64,000 nt of DNA from Diploptera punctata (lineage: Eukaryota; Arthropoda; Insecta; Blattodea; Blaberidae). The stretch is taken from contig JASPKZ010003414.1 of assembly GCA_030220185.1 (NCBI GenBank), positions 124,001 through 188,000 of the forward strand, written 5' to 3'. The position numbers were made by a program, and so were the translations under genes. This document shows, piece by piece, positions 11,869-23,611 of this stretch; position 1 is the stretch's first letter; each line of letters begins with the position of its first letter. A model generated the notes under the pieces. It was not told the origin of the DNA. It saw nothing but the letters and a program-made list of their open reading frames with translations, and did no database searches.

Positions 11869-12093
11869 CTACTGACTAACGGCCATCTCCAGTTGTCCTC
11901 TGTCTAAGACGCCACAGAAGTTCGATATAGGTCGAGTAGTACGCCACCCACCGCGTCTCGAATATTCGAGAAAGCGAACCTTCGAAAAGTCAATGTCCAA
12001 ATTATCTCGAAGACAAGTCGCAGGTGGACTACGATTTGTTACTTCTGAATCTCTTAACTTCAATAGGTCGAGACTAGAAGTAACGGAAGTCAC
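11869..12093 (-). other. Unassigned open frame, 74 codons
   Basis: A frame that is less AT-rich than its surroundings, with text such as SLDLLKLRDSEVTNR and GGWRTTRPISNF. No family is recognised, no repeat copy occurs in this window and no convincing splice sites were seen. It could be a fragment of a repeat family absent elsewhere here, or chance. Confidence 0.15.
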
Positions 12094-12429
12094 ATTGCAG
12101 CTCGCGAAATTTCAATAGTATAACAAACGGACCAACAATAGAAGAATTTCTTGAAACTCGTAATAACATTAAACATACCTAATCACAAACATTGCTCTCG
12201 TCATGTTCCAGTTGATGGAATTCACTACTAGTAGAACTCAGAAGCTAACAATCAGCAGCTATTTTCAATCATAACTTAACAATTTCCGAAAGCTTTACAG
12301 TAGCCTCCCTAATTTATACATGCACTTGTAACCACTAATTTTTTAAAACAATTGTATACAATTTTAGATGTTTTTATGTTACCGGTATTCAATATTAATT
12401 CGAGATTTAATTAAAATACGCTATGTATA

Positions 12430-13044
12430 GTCACAAATAGGAATGAGATGCACAAGGAAATTAAATATAGACTCAATTCTGAAAATGCATGCTATTATGC
12501 ATTACTGAGACTGTTGATGTCCCAACTCCTTTCAAAAAACGTTAAACTGAAAATATATAAAACAATTATTATTCTACCAGTTATATTATATAGATGCGAA
12601 ACATGGACTCTTAATTTAAGTGAGAAAGGAGATTACGAGTATTTGAGAATAAAGTTGTTAGGAACATTTTTGGACTAAAGAGAGATGAACAGACAGGTGA
12701 ATGGAGAAGACTATTTAACAGTGAACTACATTGTCTTTACAGGAATCCAGATATAATGAAAACAGTTAAGTCTTGTAGACTGCGATGGGCAGGACATGTG
12801 GCACAAATGTAGAATGAAAGACGTGCATGGAAGCTTCTTGTAGGAAGACCAGAGGGAAAGCGCCCAGTTGGTGGACCAAGAATGAGGTGGAAGTATAACA
12901 TTAACTATGATTTGATGGAACTAGATTATGCAGAGAATGATTGGAAAATATTAGCTCCGGATAGGGATGTATAGAGATGTTATATCCGCGCGACCATGAA
13001 CCTACGGGTTCGATAGTGCCAGTGAGTTAGTTAGTTAGTTAGTT
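12430..13044 (+). pseudogene. LINE-A 3' fragment, 5'-truncated
   Basis: Begins inside the reverse transcriptase thumb (NRNEMHKEIK-equivalent text) and runs to the 3' end GGTTCGATAGTGCCAGTGAG plus five GTTA repeats. The open part 12448-12678 reads MSQLLSKNVKLKIYKT and YRCETWTLNL; later frames are shifted and stopped. The order and text match the intact piece at 44612-45601. Confidence 0.8.
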
Positions 13045-13927
13045 ATGCATGTTTTGTATAACTTACTTCATTAATTGATCTACACTCTGCCAGTTAAATA
13101 GTAATAATAATAATAATAATTAATTAGGCCTAATGCGATTTAGAATAATGAGAAAGAATGCTGGATAATTGAATGGCGAGAAAATGAAGAATTAGTTTCA
13201 GAACGAATATGGAATTTAACAGTTCTCACCAGGTTCTCTCGTTAGTTTAATTTAGAACCCATACCACGAGGATGTTTCCTGAATCTGAGGAATGAATCGA
13301 TTGTGCATGGCATCCCAATAGCGCCACGGTTCAAAGTGTCGTGCAGAGAGCCCTAGGCGTTACCAACATTACAAATACAAGCTGCGTAGCTTAGGTTAAT
13401 TTTGTCGTACAAAACCCGCAGAGAATTGTGTTTTACATTACAACAAACATTCTACTAGCAATTAAAGAGAACGCGACAACATTTAAGTCTCCTATTGCCA
13501 TCTGAAATAAATATTTGGAGGTTTGATGCCGTTTTCCACGACTCCAGCAGGTACTGCTTAGGGATTTGAAACGTAATCCTAACAACTAAGAGTATTTAGA
13601 TACGCCTGAGTTAATTTCCACATCACCCGAAACATATTTTCAAAAACATTTCTGAGGTTACAAAATAATTTACCAGTAAGATTACATTAGGTCTTACTGT
13701 AGTCCAAAAGCAAAACTAATCCAGGCATGTATTTTAAATGTGTTTCGCACTCAAACTACAGATTTGTATGTTTTCATAGCTTAGCGTTGAGAAATAGTAC
13801 AGCGTGTCCCATTCAAAACTCCCACATTTAAATTAATTATAACTAACAAAGTATGGGCAATTATGAATTGAGGCCGGTATTAAACGAAACATAAACTCAA
13901 AGAATTTGCATTGCCACAAACATTTTA
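13045..13927. other. No gene recognised; one solo mariner-like end
   Basis: A 3-bp (AAT) microsatellite lies at about 13090-13112. At 13799 a terminus ACAGCGTGTCCCATTCAAAA resembles Tc1/mariner ends, but no partner is found before the LINE-D tail at 13928. The rest is AT-rich and unassigned. Confidence 0.4.
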
Positions 13928-15340
13928 GTAGTAGTAATAGGACTTTATTAGACTAAGTAAGATATATACAATGTTATTTACAAATATGGGTGGCACAGGC
14001 AGTAAGCCGTACATGCTGTTGACAGTCCGTTACAATAAAGTAATATTTGGTAATAGTATAAAGAAAAAACAAAAATAAAGCAATAATATTATAATTACAT
14101 AAAGAAAACACAATAATATTACAATTACATACTAATATAATAACATTATACATTAATTATTTAGAATTTTTAAGAATTGATGCCATTGCATTTTGATAAC
14201 ATGCATTTATTCACGAATGAGTGTTGTTCTTATTTTCCGCGTTTTGTCCAGAAATTTACCCAAGTTTATCCAATTTTCTGGATTTATCTTTAACTCGTAG
14301 CATGCCAATCTTTGACTATTTGAATTTAGAAATTCTTCCGGTAATAACTGACGCCTCCAATATTCTAATCGTTACATTTTCCTAATATATGTATCTCGTC
14401 TTCAAAGCTCCCGCACATTGGACACATTCGCATTTCGTGATCGTCGCTAATTTTTAGAAATTTCCATGCTCCTAGCGTAAACTAAGCAAGCCCGGATCTC
14501 TCTTTAAATCCTAGGTTGAGTATATAATATTCTTTTCTCCAAACATGTTTTAGGTCTCTTTGTAAAAACAGTGAGCGTTTTCCCGTATATTCGGCAAAAA
14601 TATCTTGTTGGTTTATATCTAAATATCACATTCTTATTTTTCTCCAAAAACTCTTGCGATTTTCAGTCCCTTTTTTCCATACCCAACTCATCCGAATCTT
14701 TTGGAGTTCTCCCATAACCTCATCTGCCCAGAATTTCAGATCTATATTTCTAATTTGGTGGTCGTAACAAATTGCTCTGATCATTGTTTGTTCACCTTCG
14801 ATTACTCGCAACCAGTATTTGAGTACACGAATTTTGCAGTTTATGTCGTCCTGGTATGACCCAAAGTCATATAAAACTCCACAGTTAGAAACGGCCTTAC
14901 TAAGTCCTGTAATATATTTTAGAAAATGCATATATACCTTATTTAGTATTTCCGTTCTTTGAAAACCCCAAATCTCACTACCATAGTGCATTACTGACCT
15001 GACCATCGCTCCATACATTTTTTCTAATGTGCTGACTGGAATATCAGGCACTCGATCCAAAATACCGAGTACACTGTTAAGTTGTCCCCTTCCTTTAAAT
15101 AATGCTACATCAATATGTTTCTTCCACTTTCCGTTCATTTTCAACGTCGTACCAAGATATTCAAAATGTTTTAGGTTTTGAAGTACTTGATCTCTGTATT
15201 TCCATTCCTCTGCTCTACTATAAACCGTCCCATTTTTGAAAGCCAATGTTTTTTTCTTAGTGACATTTGCAGTCAATTCCAAATTCCTACAGTATATTTG
15301 CAGTAGGTCAAGACCTCTTTAGAATCCCTTAATTGTCTTG
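13928..15340 (-). mobile_element. LINE-D non-LTR retrotransposon, 5'-truncated
   Basis: Read on the minus strand: reverse transcriptase thumb and C-terminal domain, a 3' UTR (AACGGACTGTCAACAGCATG) and a terminal TCTAATAAAGTCCTATTACT with TAC repeats. The same structure, in the same orientation, lies at 41424-42830 with the 3' UTR conserved. The clade is not settled; it lacks the RTE-like C-terminus of LINE-A, B and C. Confidence 0.75.
14626..15282 (-). pseudogene. LINE-D reverse transcriptase C-terminal part, 218 codons
   Basis: Starts past the catalytic palm, with KKKTLAFKNGTVY (motif D/E region), FEYLGTTLKMNGKWKKHI (motif E), then GRGQLNSVLGILDR, MYGAMVRSVMHYGSEIWG and CGVLYDFGSYQDDINCKIR (thumb region). 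The catalytic aspartates lie upstream and are absent. The frame breaks at 14626; the C-terminus continues leftward to about 14213 in other frames, with the LEYWRRQLLPEEFLN text that is better kept in the 41711-42163 copy. A remnant. Confidence 0.75.
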
Positions 15341-15474
15341 GAACAGATAATTAAATTAGAGAACACGCAATAAAGATTTTTAACTCCGAATCAAGGTACG
15401 TTTCATCTACTTTTCTCTGAATGAAATATGTATCGCTAAATGTTCATACAATTTTAACAACAAATTCATGCAGC

Positions 15475-15506
<32 letters not shown>

Positions 15507-17262
15507 TTCCGGAAGTTCCTATTACAAATTCCTAGAGTTCTAGAGGAGATGCCCTTAGGAATAATTAAGCGTTTAAACCTCCCTCCTCAGTTGGGGATTT
15601 AATTATTTATGTTTCAATTAATTGTATGTACACAACCCAACATTAACAGAATTCGTGACAATGTCGGACTTTTATTTGTCGTTATAAGAATGATAAAGAC
15701 CTAGGTAACTGTGTCCCGATTTGTCTCCCAACCTTATCTGGTCAATATATTTAGCCCCTTTTGTAGTTAAATCGGGCCATTTAGTCTAGGTAGAATTCTC
15801 TAAATGTCTCACCTGTGTTGCTTATTAATTTTGTATGATAGCAGTAATTGTTTACAAGTGGAAATATTTTCAAATCGAAATTAAATTTTATGCAGAAGTT
15901 CAGAAAACAGGGTAAAAAAGAAGACATTGGTGACAAAAGGGAAAATAAGCAATACGTTGCGTTTTTTAAAATCGGTTAGTTAACAATTTTACCATAAGAC
16001 TAGAAATAGTTGTAGGTCTAATTGTTTTAATATAATATACTTTTGGGTGATGATCCAGCCAACTTCCATACGGTATTCCTCTCGGTAATGTTAATAGGTT
16101 TGGTGCTAATTTACCTATTACATTACACATATCTACAAACAAATTGTTACCCTGGATATGTCTGCGAATTTCTATGTTTTCAAGTGCACAGTTTACAAAT
16201 ATATTCATGAAAGTGCTGAATGTGCTCTAAATAATTATAGAAGAAAATCTTATAAAAGGCGTTTCACTGAAATGTAACATGCGTGTTCGACAATTTTCTT
16301 TCTATTTACGTCGGTGTATACTAATGTTTAAAAGAAATTGACATTAAAAATGTTTTTTTTTCATTTTTTCCGATTTTTGTAATGTAAAATGAAAATAAAG
16401 ATTAAAAAACAGAGCAAATCTTCCAAAATCATTGATAGTATCATGAATTGTGAGCATAAATATATCCGAAATTAAACTTATATCAAGGGCAACAAAGCCA
16501 CTGTTAACCAGTGTTATTTTTCTACCGGGATCTAATTCACCTACTACCCTTCTTCAACCCGGAGTGTAATTTACCGTATTTTTTAGAATCGGTACTTAGT
16601 TCATCTGAGTTGGTAGGAGAGTGTGGAACGAGCTTGGTTGTCACTACATCGAACCGCTGTTCTACTGAATAAGTAATATCCACAATGATAACTATAGTAG
16701 AGAAGTTTTGTTAATTTGCTTATAAATAATTTTATTCTTACAGTGACAAAGAGAAGTTTCTTTATTTTTCCATCGACATTGAACATTACCACAAAATCGG
16801 TGAATGCTGGGTTGAGTAAATGTAATTAATTTAGTTATAAATAGTTAAATTATTATGGACTTATCCACTGCATAGGCGAGAGATTTAAACCGTATTGGGA
16901 ACTTGTACCTGAGACACAAAAACGCTACTTTTTCCAGTCATAGGTTATTTCTCAAAAATGTTTTCAATTTGGTTACCTCTCCAAGCCGTACACATTTGTA
17001 ATGGGAATTTCAGAATATTAAGCATCTTTTATAAAATGTTATCTTTGTTAAATTTCATAAAACAACACTTTATATGATTATTTATACTTACCTTTTTGTT
17101 CCTGATAACTTGAAAGAATGTGAATTTGATATAAAATTACGAAAATAATGCACAATTTCAAATTATTATTAATGTATGATATTTAGCTACAACCTTGACA
17201 TTGTTTTAGTAACGATACAGATTTTTTCTGTACTTTATAACAGTATAAGACGCTCTCATTAA
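15341..17262. other. AT-rich stretch with a (TA)n run; no gene recognised
   Basis: A TA microsatellite lies at about 15476-15503. An 80-codon frame at 15966-16208 (-) has no family signature. No RNA gene, repeat copy or splice pair that I would defend is seen. Confidence 0.4.
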
Positions 17263-17520
17263 TGAGGCATTGACATGGGAAAGGTAGTAAGTCATAAAAA
17301 TAAAAAAAATACAGGCGAAGCAAAAAACAGTTTTGACACTTTTAAATTTAAATATATTTTGTAAAGCTAATATGGATATTGTGTAACTATTTTTCAAATA
17401 TAATTTCGTGTCCAGTAGTGTCAAAATTATATTAAAATTAATGTTGTGAAAATTGTTTTTTACTTCCCCTGTAAAATTTTTCTTTTTATGACTTACTATC
17501 TTTCCCATGTCAATGCCTCA
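17263..17520. repeat. Small foldback (MITE-like) palindrome, 258 bp
   Basis: The left arm starts TGAGGCATTGACATGGGAAA at 17263; the right arm ends with its exact complement at 17520. The arms pair for about 75-85 bp (GTAGTAAGTCATAAAAA against its complement) around a loop of about 100 bp. The open frame on the minus strand here is a by-product of the palindrome. No target duplication was fixed. Confidence 0.65.
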
Positions 17521-17703
17521 ATTTACATTCGTTAAAAGAAGTACAACTATGAGGTAAATGTAATTAATTAAACAAACATAAACTTAATTGTAATCCCTTT
17601 ATTAGTGTTTTTTTGTAAAAAAAATGTTTTAAATTCTGTATGCAAAGTGAAATATAACATATTTCAACATATGGAGAAGTTATATTATTTTATAAGATAA
17701 GAA

Positions 17704-18248
17704 TCTCGTCTTTATATAACTATGTGCGTGAGTCTGTATTTAAGGAGTCAAAAATTACTTGACCAATATGAATAGCGATTTTTTCATAATTTAGAGAAAT
17801 GTTCTGGGATAATTAACGTATATAACATATTATTCTACATACTATAGGATCGGAGCTAAAAGGAACAAAGGGTACCGCTGCACTAAAGGAGAGTAATTTT
17901 TTTAATGCTTAAATGGCTTATGCTGCCTAAACCGTATAAAAATACGCCTAATTAATGTACAAAGAATTATATATATATATATATATATATATACTATAGA
18001 AAAATATACAAAAAGTCCGCGACACCCTTATGTCTATCTTTTACGAATAACTCACAATAATCATTTCTGTCTTTCAGCTCATTGATGCCAAGAAGATTGG
18101 GATAATTGATTCGCGGACAACGCCGGGTAATCAGCACGGGTATCTAAAAATAATTACGATAAAATTTATTATCTTCTTTTTATTTTTTCAACTAAACTAA
18201 ATACACATATTTATTTAAGCGCAGCAGCGAACGCCGGATATTAACTAG
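17704..18248 (+). mobile_element. Helitron-like element, non-autonomous, both ends visible
   Basis: Starts with A|TCTCG at 17703-17704 and ends TTAACTAG|T at 18248-18249, the CTRR-T ending of Helitrons. Internal blocks shared with the copies at 1-348 and 36021-36965: GGCTTATGCTGCCTAAACCG, AAAAGTCCGCGACACC, AACTCACAATAATCA, CAGCTCATTGATGCCAAGAA and ACGCCGGGTAATCAGCACGG. A TA run lies at about 17970-17993. No protein is encoded. Confidence 0.6.
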
Positions 18249-18718
18249 TAATTAATAAATATCGCTCTAGACAAAGGATGCCTAAGTTTATAGGCAGCCT
18301 ACTCGAGGACTGTGTAAGGTTGCGACGAGCACTTCCACTGATTTTTTTTACTTTAACCGAGTTAAAATATGTCTATATTCAACATACTATTATGAATTCC
18401 TAGAGCTGAAGCAAAGTTACCTATCGAAAATCCATGGCAGATTTATTAATTCCACATTTGAGAAGACGAAACTTACGATATTTAAAATAGAACGTAAGAA
18501 TATAATAAAATTATTATATCGTATACCTTTATGAATTCATCCTCAAATCCAGAACTGGAATATTATGTTAACTGTACAGGTAACATCAACAGCTGAAAAA
18601 ACTTGGACTCAAGAAATCCACGATTGTTGGCAAAATAAACGAGGAGGAAATAGGGTGACTAGCTGTACGCTGCGGTCCACTTTACCACGAGAAAATATAC
18701 AGGTATTCATTAGACAAG

Positions 18719-19015
18719 AGTCCACTGCTATGGTCTCGAGGCAGCGTGCTGCCTTGTCGCGCAGCGGGTCCGGGTTCAATTCCCAATCGGGACAGGCTCC
18801 TGGGAGATTTTTTCAGGGTTTTTCCTCACCTGTAAGAAAACGGTCCCCGAAAATCATCCGGCCATCATTATCATTATCATCATCATCCTTCACCGGTGTG
18901 GAAAGCAACGGGAAGCTACCACACATATAATTCCTAGTAAAGCTGCAAAACATAGCATGAAAATGCTATGATTGCAGTGAAAGACTTGCCCTCGGGCAGA
19001 ATTATTATGAGTGGA
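18719..19015 (+). repeat. SINE-1 copy, long
   Basis: tRNA-like head (GTCCACTGCTATGGTCTCGA, CAGCGTGCTGCCTTG, box-B-like GGGTTCAATTCCC), then TCCTGGGAG, TTTTTCCTCACCTGTAAGA, CGGTCCCCGAAA, a CAT-rich tract, TTCACCGGTGTGGAAAGCAA and AATGCTATGATTGCAGTGAA. It ends near GGGCAGAATTATTATGAG. It matches 37614-37925 along its length. Confidence 0.7.
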
Positions 19016-20039
19016 TGAATAATACAAGAGGCTGAGAGATTCACAGAGCCAGTTGGGACTCGAATAAGTGAATAAACTCTCTACTGACAAAGATCGAAGC
19101 GAAGACCAACCCACGTTAAGTTAAATCCTGAGACATTACTTCAGAAAAGTTGGAATAAAATATTTTTCATTTTCATTAACTCATTAATAGTTTAATCTTC
19201 ACATAGACCTAACTGAATAATTGATATTCCTATTGAATCACCGTCACTTGTTTTGTAGAATTTAAGACCTCTGTGATTTTTACAATCAAAAGTGTCTTGG
19301 TTGGGTCGCCAAATTTAATCCGTTTTTGTTTTTACCCTTCTTCGTATTCACATTATCTCTTTTCAGTTTTGCATTTTTATTTCCTTAGTTTTACATATCA
19401 AAGCGAATACATACACAATCTAAAAAGACTTTCATATATCGAACTTTTGTTAGAGAAAAACCGCACGTCCAAAGTTGGAAGTGAATCGTGGGGTTTCCTG
19501 TACGGTAATCAAGTTTGCTGATCACGAGACAGTTTGTTTGCGGTGGCATTTAGTTTCCAAACTTATAGCTTAGTAATTACATTTTTAATTAATATTGTGA
19601 AACATGAGGTTTGCGATTAAAATACATCAATAAAGTATCAGTAGTCTTTAAACATCTAGAAGATAATGCAATTTAAATAAGATAAAGAGTGCAGCACAGT
19701 GTTTTATACGTGAATTTAAATTGTTATACCTAGTCAATAGAAATGGGCAGATTAAAAAAAATACATAATAGTCTTCTTGTTTCGTACTATATTTTAATTT
19801 ATATTATGGTCAATTTTTTACCTTTAATCAAATTAATAACATTGTACACCTTGTAACATTCGTTGTTGTATTGATACGCTGTTTTCAGCACCGCCACTTT
19901 GAATGTCACATCTAATATGAAGGAAGCTTTGAGCGATGACTATGAAATTCGACTAATTGTTCTATGTAAGTCGAAAGAAGTAAGGATATATTAATATGTT
20001 ACAACTGAAATAATTATTCAGCATGTTGTATTACATACA
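19016..20039. other. Unassigned stretch with one exon-like segment
   Basis: Mostly AT-rich with no repeat copy recognised. The only item of note is the exon-like segment at 19889-19965, listed separately. Confidence 0.35.
19889..19965 (+). CDS. Candidate internal host exon, 77 nt (unproven)
   Basis: A splice-acceptor-like CGCTGTTTTCAG ends at 19888 and a donor GTAAGT starts at 19966. Exactly one of three frames is open through the 77 nt, reading TATLNVTSNMKEALSDDYEI and then RLIVL. Base composition is richer in G+C than the flanks. I do not recognise the protein. If real it would be one exon of a gene whose introns hold the surrounding transposons. By chance alone a 25-codon open frame between such signals is not rare, so confidence is low. 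Confidence 0.25.
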
Positions 20040-20952
20040 CAGTAAAAGCTCCTTTTTCGCGGAGAATATGTTCCGCAAATAAGCCGCGAATACGGAATGG
20101 TAATTTGTATGGGTATGTAGGGAAAACGTTCTAAGGTTCCAAATTAAAATAAAAATTATCAAAATAAAATCAATTAATGAGAGATTTTGAACAATTGTTA
20201 TTAATTATTACTGTCAGGCTTAGGCAAGGGCTCAAAGAACTTAGCAATTTTTCCCTGTTTTGCCGCTTTTAAGAAGTCATTCAATTCAGATTGATATTTA
20301 GCTGTGAATTCAAATAGAATTCCTTATTTTGTCTTCGGATTTCTTGATGAATCGTACAGTTGATTCATTAACATTGAAACAGCGTGATATAGATGCAAAC
20401 GACTCGCCAACACGTAAACGGTCAAACATTTTTATTTTTACTTTAAGCGGCAACAATACTTTTTTCCACTTCGGAACTAATTTTCTTTTTTTTTATTCTA
20501 CATTATAAATTGGTAACAAAGCAGAAGAGACACGTATTATGCAATCAAAGTTATCGCAACGAATGACAAGTTGAAACAATAAAATACCAATCGTTGGGAG
20601 GGCGGCATTTATCAATGGGCATAGCGGCACGTGAATTACGGCGGCGGTGCCTTTTAACAACGAACTTTAGATTAACTGACAATAACGTTTGTTTTAATGT
20701 CATATTAATTTGTCCATTTGGTTTGAATCTCCCTTTGTAAAAGCCACCTTGGCACGTGCGTGCAGTAAAAATAGTTTACGATGCGTTAATATTGTTGATG
20801 CGTTAATAAAGGATACTAATCTTTCTAATATATCGACAAGATCCGCGAAAAAACACATTTTTAGCCGCGAATACAGGAACTGTGTCGCAATTTTTTCACT
20901 CGCGAATAATGAAAACGCGAATAAGGGAATCGCGGAAAAGGAGCTATTACTG
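20040..20952 (-). mobile_element. Tigger/pogo-like DNA transposon remnant
   Basis: Ends match as inverted repeats: CAGTAAAAGCTCCTTTTTCG at 20040 and, on the other strand from 20952, CAGTAATAGCTCCTTTTCCG. Both continue with GCGAAT/CGCGAA-rich subterminal blocks. TA follows the right end. On the minus strand near 20330-20430 a helix-turn-helix of the CENP-B N-terminal kind is readable: MFDRLRVGESFASISRCFNV then NESTVRFIKKSEDKI. The catalytic domain is absent, so at 0.9 kb this is a deleted copy. Confidence 0.7.
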
Positions 20953-21407
20953 TAAGCTAAAATAATAATTAATTCGACAATTCTCATGACAGTTAATATT
21001 AGGGGCGCACTACATTCAACTTTCTTCCTCAGGATACACCTTTGCCAATGTGAGTTATGCATAGCGATCTTCTGTGCACTGAAAGGTTCCTATTTATATT
21101 AAAGTGTCGTAAATTGGTTTCAAGGTTAATCGACGTGTAAGTAAAGGTAGCGGTTCAGTAATTATAGCTTCGAGATCGTAAAAATACTGGGTAATAATAT
21201 TGCGTATGTTGAAATGAGCCACCAAACGCTGCATTTTAATTTTTATGTTCGCGAAAGTGGTGTGTGTTAAAGTGTTTGAAATGTGTAACACATAGTTCGT
21301 TTTCCACTCTCGTACTTATAACGTAAACATATATAATTCTATGTACTACAAAATAAAGAATTTTACTGTATCATCGGGACCAAACATGGATTACAATGAA
21401 ATCACCA

Positions 21408-21825
21408 TCATCATCATCATCATTCAGGGATTAAGTCTGTTAGCTCGTTTAGGTTTCATGAAAGCTAGAATTGTTAAAATTGTTCAGAACATCTTCTGTG
21501 CGGGCGTCCAACATTTCTCTTTCCGTGTGGTTTATAATTGAGCAATAATTTTGGAAATATTTCTTCTGGCATTCTATCAACATGTTCTTTACATGCATTC
21601 CTATATTTAATTATTCGGTCTGTAAGTTTTAAAATATTTAATTCCTTTCTTATATCTTCATTTTTTTTCTTATCCTGCTATAATTCTTTAAAATCTCATC
21701 TCAGCTGCTTCCAATCTTTGGTCTTGTCTTTTAGTGATCATCCAACATCAATACAGGAACAGCCATTGCTTTATAACATTTCATTTTTGTTTCTTTTCTT
21801 GTGAGATATTATATCATAATTTAAT
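21408..21825 (-). pseudogene. LINE-C 3' fragment
   Basis: Minus-strand text in several frames: KETKMKCYKAMAVPVL, then NEDIRKELNILKLTDRIIKY, then CKEHVDRMPEE and LLNYKPHGKRNVGRP, ending AACGAGCTAACAGACTTAATCC and GAT repeats (plus strand CATCATCATCAT, 21405-21424). A second, shorter copy lies at 40684-40960. These are the thumb and extreme C-terminus of a reverse transcriptase. Confidence 0.7.
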
Positions 21826-22039
21826 GCTTTAAAAAAAGTATATGTGTAAACAGTAGCAGGTGTAATAATATTTTTTTTACATTAGTCGCTTTTTGATTTG
21901 TAGATACATTAACGTATCTCGAGATACCCAGGCTTTAGGGTGAAACGTCCCGTCGGAAAAAAATATAAACACTGGAACATATACCGGTACATACCTTGTT
22001 TACCGCACAAGGACATGGACGGCCTCCACGGATGAGTTG

Positions 22040-22800
22040 TCATAAGTAATGCTACGAGTGATTTCCAAATTATCGATAAATTCACGACTCACTAAGCGAG
22101 GAATTAATTTATCTAGAGAATTTGGAAATCAAGAGTACCATTTGTTGGGACTATTTAACTTATAAAATTAAGCTGTTTACTCACAAATCATTATTTAAAT
22201 ATAGTTATTTTAAAATATTTATATATTTAATGTAAACGGCGATGTTTGAAAACAAATGAGAAACGTTTGTTATGCTTAATTTGTTCGTCACTGCAACCAG
22301 ATCATATTATTTATTGCTAAAGGATCGCAATATAGTAAGAATTGCAGCCTAGTGGAGAAAAAAATGAAACACATCCAACTGTTTGTAACCAATATTATAG
22401 GTTATTAATTAATCTCTGATGTCCTATGATGTAAATTATATTTTTCTGGAACGTAAATTTCTGGGAAATAATACGTTTAAGAAAGTGAAAACAGTGGTTT
22501 CTCTTTATTATAGTATAATCAATTACTACGAATATTTTTCTATTATATCCCGCAAGCAGTATCAGATTACATTCGTGCACTATATATACAATCTGGTAGC
22601 CGTATTTCTTATGGAGTCACTCTCTGTAAAATAATGTTCTGGCCTATTCAGAATGTTAAGAAGGAGGAGATTTCTTTAATATGATAAACTTATTTGATAA
22701 ATTCCAGGTGAAACACGACTGTGACTGGTTGTAAATCAAAATTCATTGAAACGCGATTGGTCACTGACTCTCATTTGGAGCATGAGATAAATAGTCAAGT
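22040..22800 (+). repeat. Dispersed non-coding repeat R1, copy 1
   Basis: About 0.75 kb with no coding capacity, colinear with 34474-35368 (same strand) and 55368-56080 (opposite strand). Landmarks: CATAAGTAATGC, GAATTTGGAAATCAAGAGT, TGTAAACGGCGATGTTTG, CTGATGTCCTATGATG, TATTATATCCCGCAAGC, GTGACTGGTTGTAAA and GACTCTCATTTGGAGCATGA. Its edges show a weak inverted similarity (see findings). Probably a non-autonomous DNA transposon. Confidence 0.7.
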
Positions 22801-23441
22801 TATAATGTCCAGGCCAATTCGAGTCAAAGAATATTTAAGACACGAGACCCTATATTCGTACTGAAGAAGGCAAATACGTCATACATTGCTATAATACTAA
22901 TTGTGTTAGGGACTTGTTTGAGCCTTAAATATTCCTGACTTTTGTCTTATAAGTGAGGTAAAGATAAAATTTCACCCAGGGAACTTGTCCTGACCTGCGT
23001 CTGAAACAACGACGTTATCACTAGACATGGCGGTGGATTCGACAGGAATTCTAAATGTTTATGGATAAGGTATTATAAAATTATTCATTCTTAATCCGGC
23101 AATCTGGAATTCTATTAACAAGTAGTTGTTATCCAATTTCTGTCCATGCTACTGATGTACATCCATTTCTATGAGGTCATTGATAATACTGGGCAACACA
23201 TTTTCACTTTCAGAACATTGCACAAACTTTGAGATGTGCCCTAATATATTTCAGGTGTGCTGAAACCGAATCTTCAGTTTCCTTATATCACGTCAGGATT
23301 GTTTTGCAAAATAGAGATTAGTGTAACGTTAAATGCACAAATGCAGTGGTTTTAAGACAAACTTATCAGTCAACAGTAGTTTCAGATTTTCATAAGACTC
23401 TTTGTGAATCACTGAGTAACCAATTGGAAGTGATAAATTTT
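22801..23441. other. No gene recognised
   Basis: AT-rich flank between R1 and the tandem repeat at 23442. A CTGAAGAAGG motif near 22861 is discussed under rejected items. Confidence 0.35.
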
Positions 23442-23611
23442 CAGGTATTGTGATACAAGGATTTTCAGAACATTATACGTAATGGTAATTTGTAAAATAT
23501 AATTTCTGAGGAAATGTGATGTGAATGACAGTGAATGCACATCCAATACGTCTTCCTCCGAGGAGTGATTTTGGAAATAAACAGGATGAAAATCCTACAA
23601 ATTATGTTTAA

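Noticed and set aside
17206..17508. 100-codon minus-strand frame
   Set aside because: It lies within the foldback palindrome and has low-complexity, AT-driven composition; no family match.
21935..21960. GTGAAACGTCCCGTCGG, resembling the 3' half of a hammerhead
   Set aside because: No CUGANGA lies at a suitable distance upstream.
22855..22895. CTGAAGAAGGCAAATACGTC, a possible third hammerhead motif
   Set aside because: The CUGAAGA core is present, but GAA and a closing helix II are not, so no ribozyme fold can be drawn.
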